DNA from: Chara braunii
Taxonomy: Eukaryota; Streptophyta; Charophyceae; Charales; Characeae
Direction of reading: 5' to 3'
Length of the DNA: 62,988 nucleotides
Assembly (NCBI GenBank): GCA_003427395.1
Contig: BFEA01000125.1
Location: forward strand, 2,556,663 to 2,619,650
Part shown: positions 9,492 through 20,462 of the stretch, piece by piece
Position numbering within the stretch: position 1 is the stretch's first letter
Layout of the letters: each line of letters starts with the position of its first letter
Translations under genes and position numbers: made by a program
The notes under the pieces: model-generated
Databases searched by the model: none
The model's input: only the letters and a program-made list of their open reading frames with translations
Told to the model about the DNA's origin: nothing

Positions 9492-9944
9492 CACAGGGGG
9501 TAGAGGGGTCATATCAAGCCACAAACCTGCATTGAGGGCACTTTGTTGACGTCATCAAACAAAAAACGCGAGAGGAAAGATAGAGACCGTCGATCATAGA
9601 TATTAACAACTTGCACAAACCCTTTCCAAGTACTGCAGTCTCCGACGATTCCAAAACGAGCAAGCGAGAGATAGTGGTCGGGCACTGTTAGACGGTGGGT
9701 CAGTTACCTGCACAGCGAATCACGGTCTTGTGAAGCAGATCGCCGATTCGCGCAATAGCCGCTTTGCTTGGCCAGTGCTGCCAGCAGCAGCTCGTTCCGC
9801 GAACGAACGTTCGCCGCACCACACCCTATCGCCGATGATGGGGAACGCAAAAGCGTTCGTCGCAGCACACTCGCTCGTGAAATGAGGTTGTTGTTCGAGT
9901 GGAAGGTGTTTTGAAAGGACGAGGCATCCAGTGAAAAACACCCT

Positions 9945-10140
9945 TTCGTGCCCCCTTTGTGGCATAGGGCCATCGACACCGTCATTTTGATTCGATCAGA
10001 AGGCCGACGGTTCGCGGGAAGAGACAGGCTCCAGAGTATAACGTTCGTGCCCTCTTTGTGGCACACGGCCATCGGCACTGTCGGTTCGATTCGATAAGAC
10101 GGTCGACGAATCGCTGAAGGAGACATGCTCTAGAGTATAT
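9945..10140 (+). repeat. two diverged tandem units of about 100 bp
   Basis: TCGTGCCCCCTTTGTGGCAT at 9947 and TCGTGCCCTCTTTGTGGCAC at 10,047 begin the two units, each followed by GGCCATCG, a TCGATTCGAT-like stretch and a CCAGAGTATA/CTAGAGTATA end. The second ends in the TATA-like element. Confidence 0.65.
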
Positions 10141-10143
10141 AAG
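10135..10143 (+). promoter_or_regulatory. possible TATA box
   Basis: GTATATAAG sits about 40 bases upstream of a pyrimidine-rich CCCCCTCCTCCATTTTGC stretch, a plausible core promoter layout. No coding gene follows within 300 bp, so it may belong to an unrecognised repeat. Confidence 0.25.
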
Positions 10144-10278
10144 AACGAGTGGGCCCCCTCCTCCATTTTGCATTCTCATTTATGATTTAGCGTGCGTGTC
10201 GAACTCCAGCGCTTGTCCCCGCTATGGACCTTCTTCTCCATTTTTCATTTTTGCTCTCACTCTCTTGTCGCGTGGCAG

Positions 10279-10470
10279 AAGAGAGCGAGTGGGGCCAGAC
10301 GGTGGTGCTGCTCCAAGGCGAGGAGCACGGTTGGAGCGGATCTTCGGAGCGGAAAAGGAGAGAAGAGAGCGAGTGGGGTTGAGACGGCGCTGAGCTATCT
10401 GGGCGCTATTCCAAGGCGAGGAGCACCTTCGGAGCGGATCTCGGGGTGGAAGAGAGAGCCAGCACCGTTC
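10279..10470 (+). repeat. tandem duplication of about 95-100 bp
   Basis: AGAGAGCGAGTGGGG at about 10,280 and 10,365, and CCAAGGCGAGGAGCAC at about 10,313 and 10,412, mark two diverged direct copies. Confidence 0.55.
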
Positions 10471-10689
10471 TGCGAGGTGAGCAGAGTTAGAAGGACAACA
10501 GACAGATGGTGAGGATTTTTCTCGATCCCCGATTTGAAACCACAAAGCGCCACGTGGCAGTTTCGGCTTTGCAGTTGTCGTATCGAACACGACAAACGCA
10601 TAAGTAACGGGTTTTCCGGAGTCGCATTGCACCTGACAATGTCTCCATCGTCGTGTCGAACACGACTATCCCCTGACGGCGTCGTCGTC

Positions 10690-11770
10690 TACTTCGCAAG
10701 GCAGGGCTGTGCATCTGCTGCACTGGTGGTGGTTGTCGTGTTTAACACGACAACTGCCCGTAAACGTATCATGCCCACGACTAGCTAGCACCCCGCGTGA
10801 GTGTTGTGTAGCCGTGGGCAAGGGCTGCACTGGCCGTGGTTGTCGTGTTGAACACGACGATCGCCCATAAATGTCTCATACCCACGGCTAGCTAGCACCC
10901 CGCGTGAGTGTTGTGTAGTCGTGGGCAAGGGCTGCACTGGCGGTGGTTGTCGTGTTGAACACGACGACCGCCCGTAAACGTCTCATACCCATAGCTAGCT
11001 AACACCCCGCGTGACTGTTGTGTAGTCGTGGGCAAGGGCTGCACTGGCGGTGGTTGTCGTGTTGAACACGACGACCGCCCGTAAACGTCTCATGCCCACA
11101 ACTAGCTAACACCCCGCGTGAGTGTTGTGTAGCCGTGGGCAAGGGCTGCACTGGCGGTGGTTGTCGTGTTGAACACGACCGCCCGTAAACGTCTCATGCC
11201 CACGGCTAGCTAGCAACTAGTGTGAGTGTTGTGTAGTCGTGGGGAAGGGCTTCATTGGCGGTGGTTGTCGTGTTGAACACGACGACCGCCCGTAAACGTC
11301 TCATGCCCATGGCTAGCTAGCACCCCGCGTGAGTGTTATGTAGTTGTGGGCAAGGGTTGCACCAGCGGTGGTTGTCAACTTGTCGTGTTGAACACGACAA
11401 TCGTCCGTAAACGTCTAATGCCCACGGCTAGCTAGCACCCCGCGTGAGTGTTGTGTAGTCGTGGGTAAGGGCTGCATTGGCGGTGGTTGTCGCGTTGAAC
11501 ACGACGACCGCCCGTAAACGTCTCATGCCCACAACTAGCTAGCACCCCACGTGAGTGTTGTGTAGCCGTGGGCAAGGGCTTATCTGCTGCACACGCGTTG
11601 GTTGTCGTGTTGGATACGACGACCATCCGTCAATGTCTCACATTCCCATGGTTGTCGTGTCGAACACGACAACCACAGTCAAGGTCTCATGCCCACGGCT
11701 AGCTAGCACCCCGCATGAGTGTTGTGTAGCCGTGGGCCAGGGCTTATCTGCTGCATGCGCGTTGGTTGTC
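10690..11770 (+). repeat. 107-bp tandem array (about 9-10 units)
   Basis: GGTTGTCG recurs at 10,731, 10,838, 10,945, 11,052, 11,159, 11,263, 11,370, 11,485 and 11,600, so the first five intervals or so are exactly or nearly 107 bp. Each unit has the palindrome, then CCCGTAAACGTCTCATGCCC, CTAGCTAG, a CACCCCGCGTGAGTGTT segment and GTGGGCAAGGGCTGCA. The last part changes to a longer unit of about 165 bp (11,555-11,870) with two palindromes. Confidence 0.9.
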
Positions 11771-13239
11771 GTGTTGGACACGACAACCGTCCGTCAATGT
11801 CTCACATTCCCATGGTTGACGTGTCGAGCATGACAACCACCGTCAACGTCTCTTGCCCACGTCGACCTAGAATGAGGCCTGAGTGCTGTGCAGCCTTAAG
11901 CAAGGTCTACATAACACAAAGGCAGCGCTGCATCACTGCTATGCTGGCGGTGGTTGTCGTGTCCAACACGACGACCGTCCATCAATGTGTCATGTCCACA
12001 GTTGTCGTGTTCAACACGACGACCGTCCGTCAACGTGTCATACCCACTGCTAGCTAGCACAACTCCTGGAATGAGGCATTGACGGACGGTCGTCTAATGT
12101 CGGCGTCTCATGCAAGGGATGTATAACACGAAGTCGTTGTGGTTGTCGTGTTCGACACAATGATCTATCCGTAGCTCGCCCTAGGAATAAGAGTTTTAGG
12201 GTCGGTCGTCGTGTTGAACACGACAGCCACCGCCAAAACAAGCGACCCATTTCTGTTCACTACCAAGTCGGTTAGGACATATCGGTTGTGTAAAGGATGC
12301 TTTGTCGTTTTCGACACGAGGGGTCCCCGTGTCTCTGGCGACGACCGTCCCTCGGGCACTCCGGCCTTGTGCAAGGGATGTCGTCGTTGCGCCGAACACG
12401 ATCGAGCTTTGGGCGGTTGTCGTGTTGAACACGGCGACTGTCCTTTGGGCAATCCGGGCTTGTGGAGGGGAGACCGTCCATCGGGCACTCCGACCTTTTT
12501 CAATGGACATCGTCGTGTCGAACATTGTCGCCCTTCGGGAGGTTGTCGTGTTCGACACGATGGTTCCCTACCACGCATAAGGTAAGGTCCGCACAAAACC
12601 GAGGCAATGACTGTTGCAGTGGGGGTGTTTGTTGACGCACCTTTGGGCGGTTGTCTTGTTCAGCACGACGACCTCCATCGGGCACTCCGGCCTTCTTTTA
12701 ATGGACGTCGTCATGTCGAACACGATCGCCCTTCAGGAGGTTGTCGTGTTCGACACAATGGTGCCCTTTTTTCACAGGGTTAGGTTTGCACAACATCGAG
12801 GCAAGGGCTGCTTCAGATGGTGTGTTTGTCGGGATCAACACTTGGTCTGTCGATCGTGGGTGGGTTTTATATTGCCATTGGCCGGAGCAAGGAAGGGAAC
12901 AACAGTCCTGACTACAGTGAGTGTTTCATGTGCTTTTGAGTTCTGGATTTCTTGCAGACGTATGGGGGGATGCGGTAGACTGACTCTCGTTCACATGTGC
13001 AGCTCGTTGGCATGTGAGGTACCGGGGCACCGGATGTGTTGCGGAAATGGGCCACTTGTTTCGGTTTGGTTTCAGCCTTCCGGGCGTCATCTGTTCGACA
13101 CGACGCGTCCCTTTGTCTTGCACGACGACCGTCCCTCACGCACTCTGGCCGTTTGCAAGGCATGCCATCGTCGTGTCGAACACGATCGTCCGTGAGGGGG
13201 TTATCGACGACCTTCCTTTGGGAGCATCGTCGTGCTCGA

Positions 13240-14640
13240 CACAACCGTCCTTTGGGAGCATCGTTATGTTCGTTTTCGCATGGGCCGTGTACTTTTGCTA
13301 ATTGCAGCCGCTGTGGCATACAAGGCACTTCGGAGTCTCGATGAATATCTCACACTGAATAACACCCCTGCTATTTGGCACGAACGCTTGGCACACCCTT
13401 TCCCTCCCTGCGCGCTGCGCGTCCGCGGATCTCGAGAGTCCACTTCGATCGACAATGCGAGTACAGGGGGACTTTGAGTCCCATCCATGGATGACGGTCG
13501 TCCCGTACATTGATGATCAGCTAGACTCCTAGAAAGCGCCTAAGTGGGAGAAGATGGTCATGGAGTGCCCAATGCCCATGGGCAGAGGACTATAAGTTCG
13601 CTAATATGCTTTAGTGGGGAAGTTATATTCCCGTGCCCCGTTATGTCCTCGGTCCAGTGCGACTGCGTCACTTGTGTAAAAAGCTGAAATCTGATATTAA
13701 AGTCTGTTGGACTGCCAATATGTGACTGCCTCGCTGCGCATATGGTGTCATGCAATGAAACAAGAGTTGCTTGACTGTGCCCGACATTCTGAGTTTCTGG
13801 ATCATTATCCTTTGCGATCCCTGGGCTATCGCCTCGAGTAGTATCGTACTGCTGCATCAGATTGCGTCTGGCAGCGTTTGTCTTCAGCAGGGTCCTTTGC
13901 GTTGTGTGTTCGAACAGGAATAGGACCTTAACTGACGTTGTGGTGTACGTGTCCAAGAACGAGTCGGAAATGGCTAGAAAAGGGATGATTTAGTTCAACA
14001 AGAAGTTGAAGGGAAATGGAATGTAGTGATCGGGTGGACGATGTTGACGCATGGCGCGAGGTTGAAACAAAAGTGTCGTCTATATGGGATGCTATAGGCA
14101 GTTCTTCAGTCGGCAGGTCCGGCTTCGTCCGCATGAAATATATTTCAGTGTTTACGGATGACGCTTTTGCCGAGGAACCACAATATCTGACGTTCGGATC
14201 GCCAATTAGAACGTTCAATGACTACATGACTACGACAGATCGCCATCATCGGTAGACTTTCTGCACATTCGGTAGTTTTTTTTTTGGCGAACGTAGATGA
14301 AAATGATTAGACTGCCAGTTTCCCGGTTTTGTTAGTCGTCTAGCGCTTTTATTGTCAATGATTTGAAGTCAGTCTGTCTTTCGGTTCAATCGGTCAGCTT
14401 TTGGTTTTCTGTATCCGTGGCCTCATGAACAAAATGTTTCGATTTTTTTACTATTGATCAAATGTTGTCAATGGGACATGGCTTCGTAGCATTTGGTTTT
14501 CTATATCTGTGGTCTAATGAACAAAATGTTTCGATTTCTTGACTGTTGTTCAAATGTTGTCAATGGTACATGCCTTTATGCTACGAATATAGATTTGGCT
14601 GTCACGTGACGAGCAGGGATTGTGAATGACCGCCTGATGA
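13240..14640. other. no gene recognised
   Basis: Low palindrome density, no coding frame above background. 14,400-14,580 holds a short direct repeat (GAACAAAATGTTTCGATTT at about 14,428 and 14,519). Confidence 0.5.
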
Positions 14641-14810
14641 GTCCTACTTTGGATACTCATTGTTGTATATCACGCAATCGCATTCGTTATCGACTCCAAC
14701 ACGATGAACGTTCTGGATGTTGCCGCCTCGACAGTTTGGCGGGATGTTGATGCCCTGCGTGACCGTGTCGATCGAAATCATGTCGTCGTTGTACGTGTCC
14801 CATCTTCAAC

Positions 14811-15120
14811 ACCTCGAGGGATCCGTTGTGTTGAAGTCTCGACATCGGAGGGTTTGTGGGTGGCAGGGATAGATCGTGCCGAACACAATGATGCTCCTCA
14901 GGAGGCTGTTGTCGTGTGCAAGACGACCATCTCGGAGGACGTCGTTGTATGTGTCCCGACTTCAACACATCGAGGGATCCGTCGTGTTGAAGTCTCGACA
15001 CCAGAGGGTTTGTGGGTATCAGGGATACGTCGTGTCGAACACGATGATGTTGCTAAGGAGGTTGTTGTCGTGTTTGACACGACCATTCCCGAAGGGAGGG
15101 TGGGTGCGAGGGATTCGTCG
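14811..15120 (+). repeat. two tandem units of about 152 bp with palindromes
   Basis: TCGAGGGATCCGT at 14,815 and 14,967 starts near-identical units that share TTGAAGTCTCGACA, AGGGTTTGTGGGT and two palindromes each. The pattern fades by 15,390. Confidence 0.75.
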
Positions 15121-15480
15121 TGTCGAACACAACGATGCTTCTTAGAAGGCTGTTAATTCCACGTGGCAGGTGAGTACGGGGGATTCGTCGTATCTGACAC
15201 GACGATGCTTCTTAGAAGGATGTTGTATCTCGGAGGGCGGGTGGGTGCCGCTGTCCGAGGTTGTCGCGTCGAACACGATAACACCCTCCTAAGAAATATT
15301 GTCTGAAGGGGATTTGTTGTGTCCGACACGATGATGTCGGGACGATTGTATTCGAGACGGTGCAGTGGATGCATGTCCGTCCCATAAATAAAGGCGTTTC
15401 TCATTTACTGTGTTTGCGTTGTTGATCAGTTTGTGCTTGACAACTTGGCTATTACTGGCTTCGAGTGGATTATATAGAAT

Positions 15481-15898
15481 GGATAATGCAGAGAAACAAG
15501 GAAAACTTTCAAGGACCAGGAGTTGTGCGAGTGTCGAGCACTCGCCCAAAAAGTCGAAGGGATCCCCGATTGCTGGGGTCGAGAAAGAAGAGCAGCCAGG
15601 GTCTAAGGCGATTGCGCAACATCAGTCATCAAGCTCTGCGATGAAGACACCTGTGCAGCGAGGTACACCTCTTTCATGTCAGATGAGTCGCCTTAGAGAA
15701 TCTGATGAAGACAGGGAGTTCGCATTGCCTGTTCGGATGGCGGGGAGTGGTGAAGGGTCTGGTGGTCGTGGTGAAGGGTCAAGTGGTCGTCGGTGGAACT
15801 ATGCACAAGAGACAGCGGGGCATGCATATTCCGCTGAGAAGTCAGTCCATGGGCTATCCGAGGTCGTGCCCGTCGTTGACTACGAAGATAAGTTTTGA
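15481..15898 (+). CDS. hypothetical low-complexity ORF
   Basis: ATG at 15,481 (the frame is open from 15,410) encodes 139 residues rich in Ser, Gly, Glu and Lys, with GSGEGSGGRGEGSSGRR as the most repetitive part. There is no signal peptide and no recognised domain. It lies upstream of, and on the same strand as, the decayed Ulp1-like frame, so it could be the 5' part of that element. The composition could also arise without selection. Function unknown. Confidence 0.3.
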
Positions 15899-15988
15899 AT
15901 GTTGGACTGGGTAGGCGATGTTTGGCAAGTTGGTAGCGATCTTCTTCTGTACGTCGTCTTATAAGACCAAATCAGACCGATAGGTGGT

Positions 15989-16186
15989 ATGGCGTCTTGG
16001 TCAGGCAAGCAACGTCCGTTTGCCACTTTCGAGATGACTGTACTCTTGAACGGCAAAGGCAAGAAAGTTCTTAATATCAGACATGTTGTTGTCCGGTGGA
16101 TAAAACATTATGGATATGGCAAATCGCTCGTAGATCTGTTCAATCCGGATGCAAATCAGGAACTGAAATTGCCCGATCTCGTTTAG
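15989..16186 (+). pseudogene. short conserved-looking ORF in the Ulp1-like element
   Basis: A 65-codon frame encodes RPFATFEMTVLLNGKGKK and then VVVRWIKHYGYGKSLVDLFN before a stop at 16,184-16,186. The mix of aliphatic and aromatic residues looks like a real folded domain rather than low complexity. It is on the same strand as the following acidic and Ulp1-like frames, and I treat it as part of one decayed gene. The family is not recognised. Confidence 0.35.
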
Positions 16187-16460
16187 GTTTTCGACTTCTT
16201 CGACCGGAACAAGATTCAAGGTCACAAAGGCTCGTAAAGAAGACACCATGACGGAACCAAAATGTGTGATGTCAACAGCTACACTGGGATAATCTTCAGA
16301 AGCACTCGAAGGGATATCAGTGCGACCAGCTGTAGGTGCCATATCGATTCGTTCGTCAGGTTCTGAGCCACTTGTCCCGAGAGCAGGACAAATCGTTGCG
16401 AAGGGACCTGCTCATGCATAGGTTGCACGGCCAGCGCCGAAGAAGATTCTACCAATAGCA

Positions 16461-16877
16461 GTGAAAGAGCCATTCGGCAAATTGCGCGACATTGTGTGTT
16501 CCTCAAGCATGTGTGGTGCAGTTGTGCAAGGATATAACGAGCCTTTGTATTTCGGAGATGTGGGGGAAGGGAGCAGTGCAGAGAGTACACAAAGAAAAGA
16601 GGAAGAGGAAGGTTCCCAGGAGCGAAGTAGGGAAAGTCACGGAGAGGAAGAAGAGGATAGTGAAAACACTATTAGCGAGAGGGAAGGTCGTCAATGGAGT
16701 CACAAGGTCGAGGATGAAGAGGAAGCACAACACTCACACATTCTTGCGGAGCTTCGCGTCGACCAGGGGGACAATAGTGATGACGAGCACTTCATCGACA
16801 TTCGGGAGCATGAACAGGATCGCATGAGGACGTTGCGCACCACAAAAGCAGTCCAAAAGTTAGACAGGAGAGGATAA
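16461..16877 (+). pseudogene. acidic Glu/Ser-rich ORF in the Ulp1-like element
   Basis: 138 codons. The second half is strongly acidic (many EEE runs, HGEEEEDSEN) and ends in a basic segment. Acidic disordered linkers are common between domains of transposon-encoded proteins, and this one is followed by a frame with recognisable protein character at 17,033. A local duplication (CTCGAGGAGAAGAAAAGGAA at about 16,882 and 16,941) separates the two frames and may have caused the frame change. Confidence 0.35.
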
Positions 16878-17032
16878 AAAGTCTCGAGGAGAAGAAAAGG
16901 AACGAGAGAACTTTTTCGTGGCCCCCTGCAGCTGTTAGGGATCTCGAGGAGAAGAAAAGGAAAGTTAGGAAGGAGAGGATAAAAAGTCTCAACCAGAAAA
17001 GTAGCAGGAAAGAGCAACCGCAAAAAAGACAA

Positions 17033-18421
17033 GTGCAACCTCTCACGATGGATGAAGCAGTCCAACGTACTCGCGATGCAAAAGTTGTTGCCAAACAAAA
17101 GCCGATGCGAAAAAAGAGAGCAGCAAAGGGCGGTACAATGGAGAAGATGACCATTTCCCCCGCGTCTGAACAACAGCAGTCCGGCGACAAGGCAAAAGGC
17201 AAGACTGTCACGCGACCATCAAAATTGCAACTGTCGCCAAGTGAGCCAACGACTTTGCATCTCGGGAAAGGCTTCTTTATGGACTTCAATACTGACGGTA
17301 CCCAAAAGAGCGAGATACAGTTCATCACCGTTGAATTTCAAAAATTTATGGATATTCCAAATGAGGAATTTAGATATAATAAGAGATTCCTCGGCCAAAA
17401 TCACATTGACGAGACCTATGAAGCGATGGTGACATCATGTAAAGCGGCCATTCGGGAAAGGACAACAGGCAGGACGGGGTTGAGCACATTCTCATTGTAT
17501 GAGAAACCAATACAATTGTTGGTGGCACTACATGACCAAATGCAAATAGACTCATCGTGTAAGGTTGTGTGAGCAAGAATGGTTACTCCTTATGATTTTT
17601 ACAAGAAACCACTGGATAAATACTTCTGGTACACTCTCAGTGGTCAACTCAACATCGCAGCAGCACGAAGATGTTTTCACGAAAATCTGGCTGTGGCAAA
17701 AGAGTTGCGGCTGGATTACTGGACAACTAGGCCATTTTATTATCCGGACCACTTCATGGATCACTATGGGAGGTTGAGCACGTTCCAAAATTTGAACGAC
17801 AAATGGAACAGTCCGCCTCATCAGAGCATCGTTGTTCGGGATATCCGAAAGTTGTAGAACGCATCCGACTGTCCTGAAGCCAAAGGCGGGCAGGGAGTTG
17901 ATGTCAAAAATGCGGAGCGTAGAAAGTTCGCAGGGAATCTTAGAGTGACTAGCCTTGATCATTACATTAGTATGTCACTCGGTCAATGGAGTTCGGAATG
18001 GTCCGACTTCCATGGTCCTTATATGATCTTATCTAGGTCACCGGACGACGTATTTCAAAAGATGGAGCAGGTGTATGCAGCTTGGGAAAGCGGACAACTG
18101 CCGGGAAGAGATGTTGATGAACGTGCAGGTCTACGTAAAAGACTATGGAAAGCGTCTCGCATGCACTCACAAAGGAACAATGACAAAAATATTATAAGTC
18201 GTGGTTTGGAAGTCTTGTCAACACTGCCGTTGTTGTCGAAAAAAAGTAGAAGACGCACCGAACACGTGACGATCCTGTTTGTGAAGCCAGTTGCCCTAAG
18301 GATGTTTAAAGTTGTGGGAATAAACACCAAACAAGGGAATAAATTGCGCAGTGAAGGTTGCACGTTGTCTATTGTGGAAAGCAGGAGCGACAACGAAGTA
18401 GGCAAGCGAGCACCGTCATGA
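17033..18421 (+). pseudogene. decayed central region of a Ulp1-like mobile-element protein
   Basis: A single reading frame of 463 codons runs from 17,033 to 18,421 and is interrupted only by TGA at 17,570 and TAG at 17,855. Either stop could come from one C-to-T change (CGA to TGA, CAG to TAG). It starts with a lysine-rich region (VVAKQKPMRKKRAAK) and continues with folded-looking sequence containing RTTGRTGLSTFSLYEKP, DFYKKPLDKYFWYTLSGQ and RPFYYPDHFMDHYGRL. No transposase motif is recognised. It leads into the protease-like frame at 18,517 across a possible short intron ending TATATGCAG at 18,516. I infer that both are parts of one mobile-element gene. Confidence 0.5.
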
Positions 18422-18516
18422 ATGTGTATCCACTTCTTGCATCGATTTTTTGAAAGACACCACTTATACAGAAGTCTTAGATATACCGTTATTGTTTACG
18501 TGTGTGTTTATATGCA

Positions 18517-19071
18517 GTGCCTGACCCGTCATTCAAAATTCTTCTACCAACAGTACGCCTCACTAAGGTCGAGATGCAGTATGTTGAAAGGATTGTTAGC
18601 ACCGGTGAAGATAACGAAGAATACGACATCGTTGTTTACAAGGGTGATTGGAAGGTGGAAAAGAAAGACATCATGGTCATCATCGAAGATGGAGGATGGT
18701 TGAATGACGAAGTCGTGAATTTGTATCTGCTAACTATCCAGATCGACAACAACAATGTAACATAGAGTTTGATGTTCGGAGAAGAGATTAGAGACGAGAG
18801 TCCCAATGACATTCCATCTGTGCATATTTTATATTTATTTTTCTATGCCACATTGGCATCCACAGTGCCCAGAGAAATTGCTTACTGTGAGGGAATGAAG
18901 TGGGTTAGGCCCGTTAGGGGAATTTTTTTTTTTTATTTCAACTTTGTACTTATCCCTCTTAACTTTGGAAACCACTGAGCTTTGGCATGTGTTAGAATAG
19001 ACGGTTGCAATTGTGAATTCCGCCTTATAGACCTCTTCGTCGCGCTGACCGCCTCGCACCGCTTGAACTAT
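18517..19071 (+). pseudogene. Ulp1/SENP-like cysteine protease (peptidase C48) pseudogene
   Basis: The frame shows GGWLNDEVVNLYLL, close to the WLNDEVINFY motif that opens Ulp1-family SUMO proteases, and about 70 residues later LIPLNFGNH followed by a stop and ALACVRIDG. In the family this is the IPLN..HW block holding the catalytic His. The stop TGA (18,976) stands exactly where Trp (TGG) is expected, and an earlier TAG at 18,763 also interrupts the frame. The catalytic Cys region (Q..G.DCG) is not found downstream. C48 domains are often carried by plant MULE- and CACTA-type transposons, which fits the repeat setting. The protein is inactive as it stands. Confidence 0.6.
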
Positions 19072-19688
19072 TAGCCGTGTTCTTTAGAATGAAGTTCCAA
19101 TATCAAAATCTTCATGAAAGATATCACGTGGACGACCTTACGAGAAATTACGACATCTTTCGAGACATCGCTTGATGGGGTACCCGTCCAATAGGATGGT
19201 TGTAGTTGTGGTGTTTTTATGTTAGGTTTTGCATCTTTGCTAGTGAAATGTCACTTCCCTCAATTCAAATTCTCGCAAGACAACATCCCGTATATGAGGT
19301 ATAAAATCGCATTCGACATTTTGTCGATGGTTGAGCATGAGTGAACATTCTAGATATACGGCTTATGATATCATTCAACACTTTCTTGATGGTTAAAAAT
19401 AGTTTTAATTGTTGGTATGTGTCATTCAATACTTTGTTGATGGTTAAGAACAGTTTCAATGGTTGGTATTGTTTTCCACAGTTTCAAAATGTTATTGTAT
19501 AATGATGTATTTGTCAAACTTTTCAATGTTAAGCTTTCACAATTTCGCCTTGTTTCATCGCTTCTTTTCTCTTGTCCTCCTCTCTTTTGTGTGTCATTTT
19601 ACACTTGAAAGAAAAAGTGAACATGAAAACAATTTCACTTTTAACGAAAACACCGTTACATAAACCTCCTAAGTTGATCAAGGCTTAA
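19072..19688. other. no gene recognised; short tandem duplication
   Basis: TCATTCAACACTTTCTTGAT at about 19,372 and TCATTCAATACTTTGTTGAT at about 19,424 begin two diverged copies of a 50-60-bp unit, and a related segment lies at about 19,311. Otherwise AT-rich and featureless. Confidence 0.5.
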
Positions 19689-20462
19689 ATGAAGGTGAGA
19701 AACTTGGTTCAAGGAGCCCAGGGTATGGAAAAGGGGCAGTGCTTGCAACCGGCGGCAACCACCCCGCGAGAGTCGAGAAGCCGGTTGGTATTAACGAGAG
19801 TCCCTTCAACCAAGCAGCCAACATGCAGAGAGTGGCCGACGTATGGAGAGTTTGAATCTTTGCCTGAGTATAATTTGTCTAGTTTGTGGCCTGCCAGTGA
19901 ACAATTTGGGTTGTATCAGAGGGTGCCAATGGGCATGACTCCCTGTGAGTACCCTGGGGTGCAAGCTCAACAAGTGAGGCAACCATAACAGTTTGTGCAA
20001 CAAGCGTCATACGCAACTCAAGTAAAAGGTCACAGGCGAGACGATAGTTTAGGGGGAGGTCGTGGAAAAGGTAGTCATGGCAATAGGAGTCGCAAAGGTG
20101 TCGGAAGAGGAAGTATCAATAGAGGTAATGACAAAGATAGAGGTGAAAATTAGAGTGTCTTGTGAAGTCAAGAAATGAGGGGTCAAAGGGGCTAAGATAG
20201 TGCACGAGGATTTGGAAGGGGGATAGTGGATTGGAGAAATACCACATGCACGCACTGTGCCCATAAGGGGCACATTATGAGGTTTTGTCATGTCAAGAAG
20301 GTTGATGAGGCAGGTGGCTTGGTAAGTACTCATGTCAAAGAAAACATTTACGATAGGTTTAGTGACTACATTGACCTAGATATACCTAGAGGAACGAGGA
20401 TGGAAGTCATGCGATACGTTAATGCACCAACTGCACTGATAAGGTCAAAAGGAAGAAGATGA
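19689..20462 (+). pseudogene. gag-like polyprotein fragment with CCHC zinc knuckle
   Basis: A broken plus-strand frame reads through a Gly/Arg-rich region (GGGRGKGSHGNRSRKG, GRGSINRGND) to a knuckle CTHCAHKGHIMRFC, which fits C-x2-C-x4-H-x4-C exactly. It ends in KENIYDRFSDYIDL and IPRGTRMEVMRYVNAP. This order (RG-rich, one knuckle, short tail) is typical of LTR-retrotransposon nucleocapsid. Stops occur at 19,986, near 20,153 and near 20,192. No protease or RT follows. It lies 0.6 kb after the Ulp1-like pseudogene, but shared origin is unproven. Confidence 0.6.

Larger units (their letters stand above)
8966..15390. repeat. field of a short palindrome (half-site GTCGTGT)
   Basis: More than 40 copies by eye of a perfect or near-perfect palindrome such as GTCGTGTTCGACACGAC, GTCGTGTTGAACACGAC and GTCGTGTCGAACACGAC are spread over about 6.4 kb. 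They are densest from 10,570 to 13,240 and from 14,860 to 15,330. The outer bases are often GGT and ACC, extending some copies to 25 bp. Different local tandem repeats (263, 107, 165 and 152 bp) all carry it. No transposase or other ORF is associated. No named family is recognised. Confidence 0.8.

Noticed and set aside
10690-11770. CRISPR-like array
   Set aside because: Whole 107-bp units repeat with no unique spacers, no cas genes, and a eukaryotic setting.
14634-14670. Another hammerhead candidate (CTGATGAGTCC then GGA)
   Set aside because: The box and a possible stem II are present, but GAAA and a matching stem III are missing, and flanks do not resemble copies A-C.
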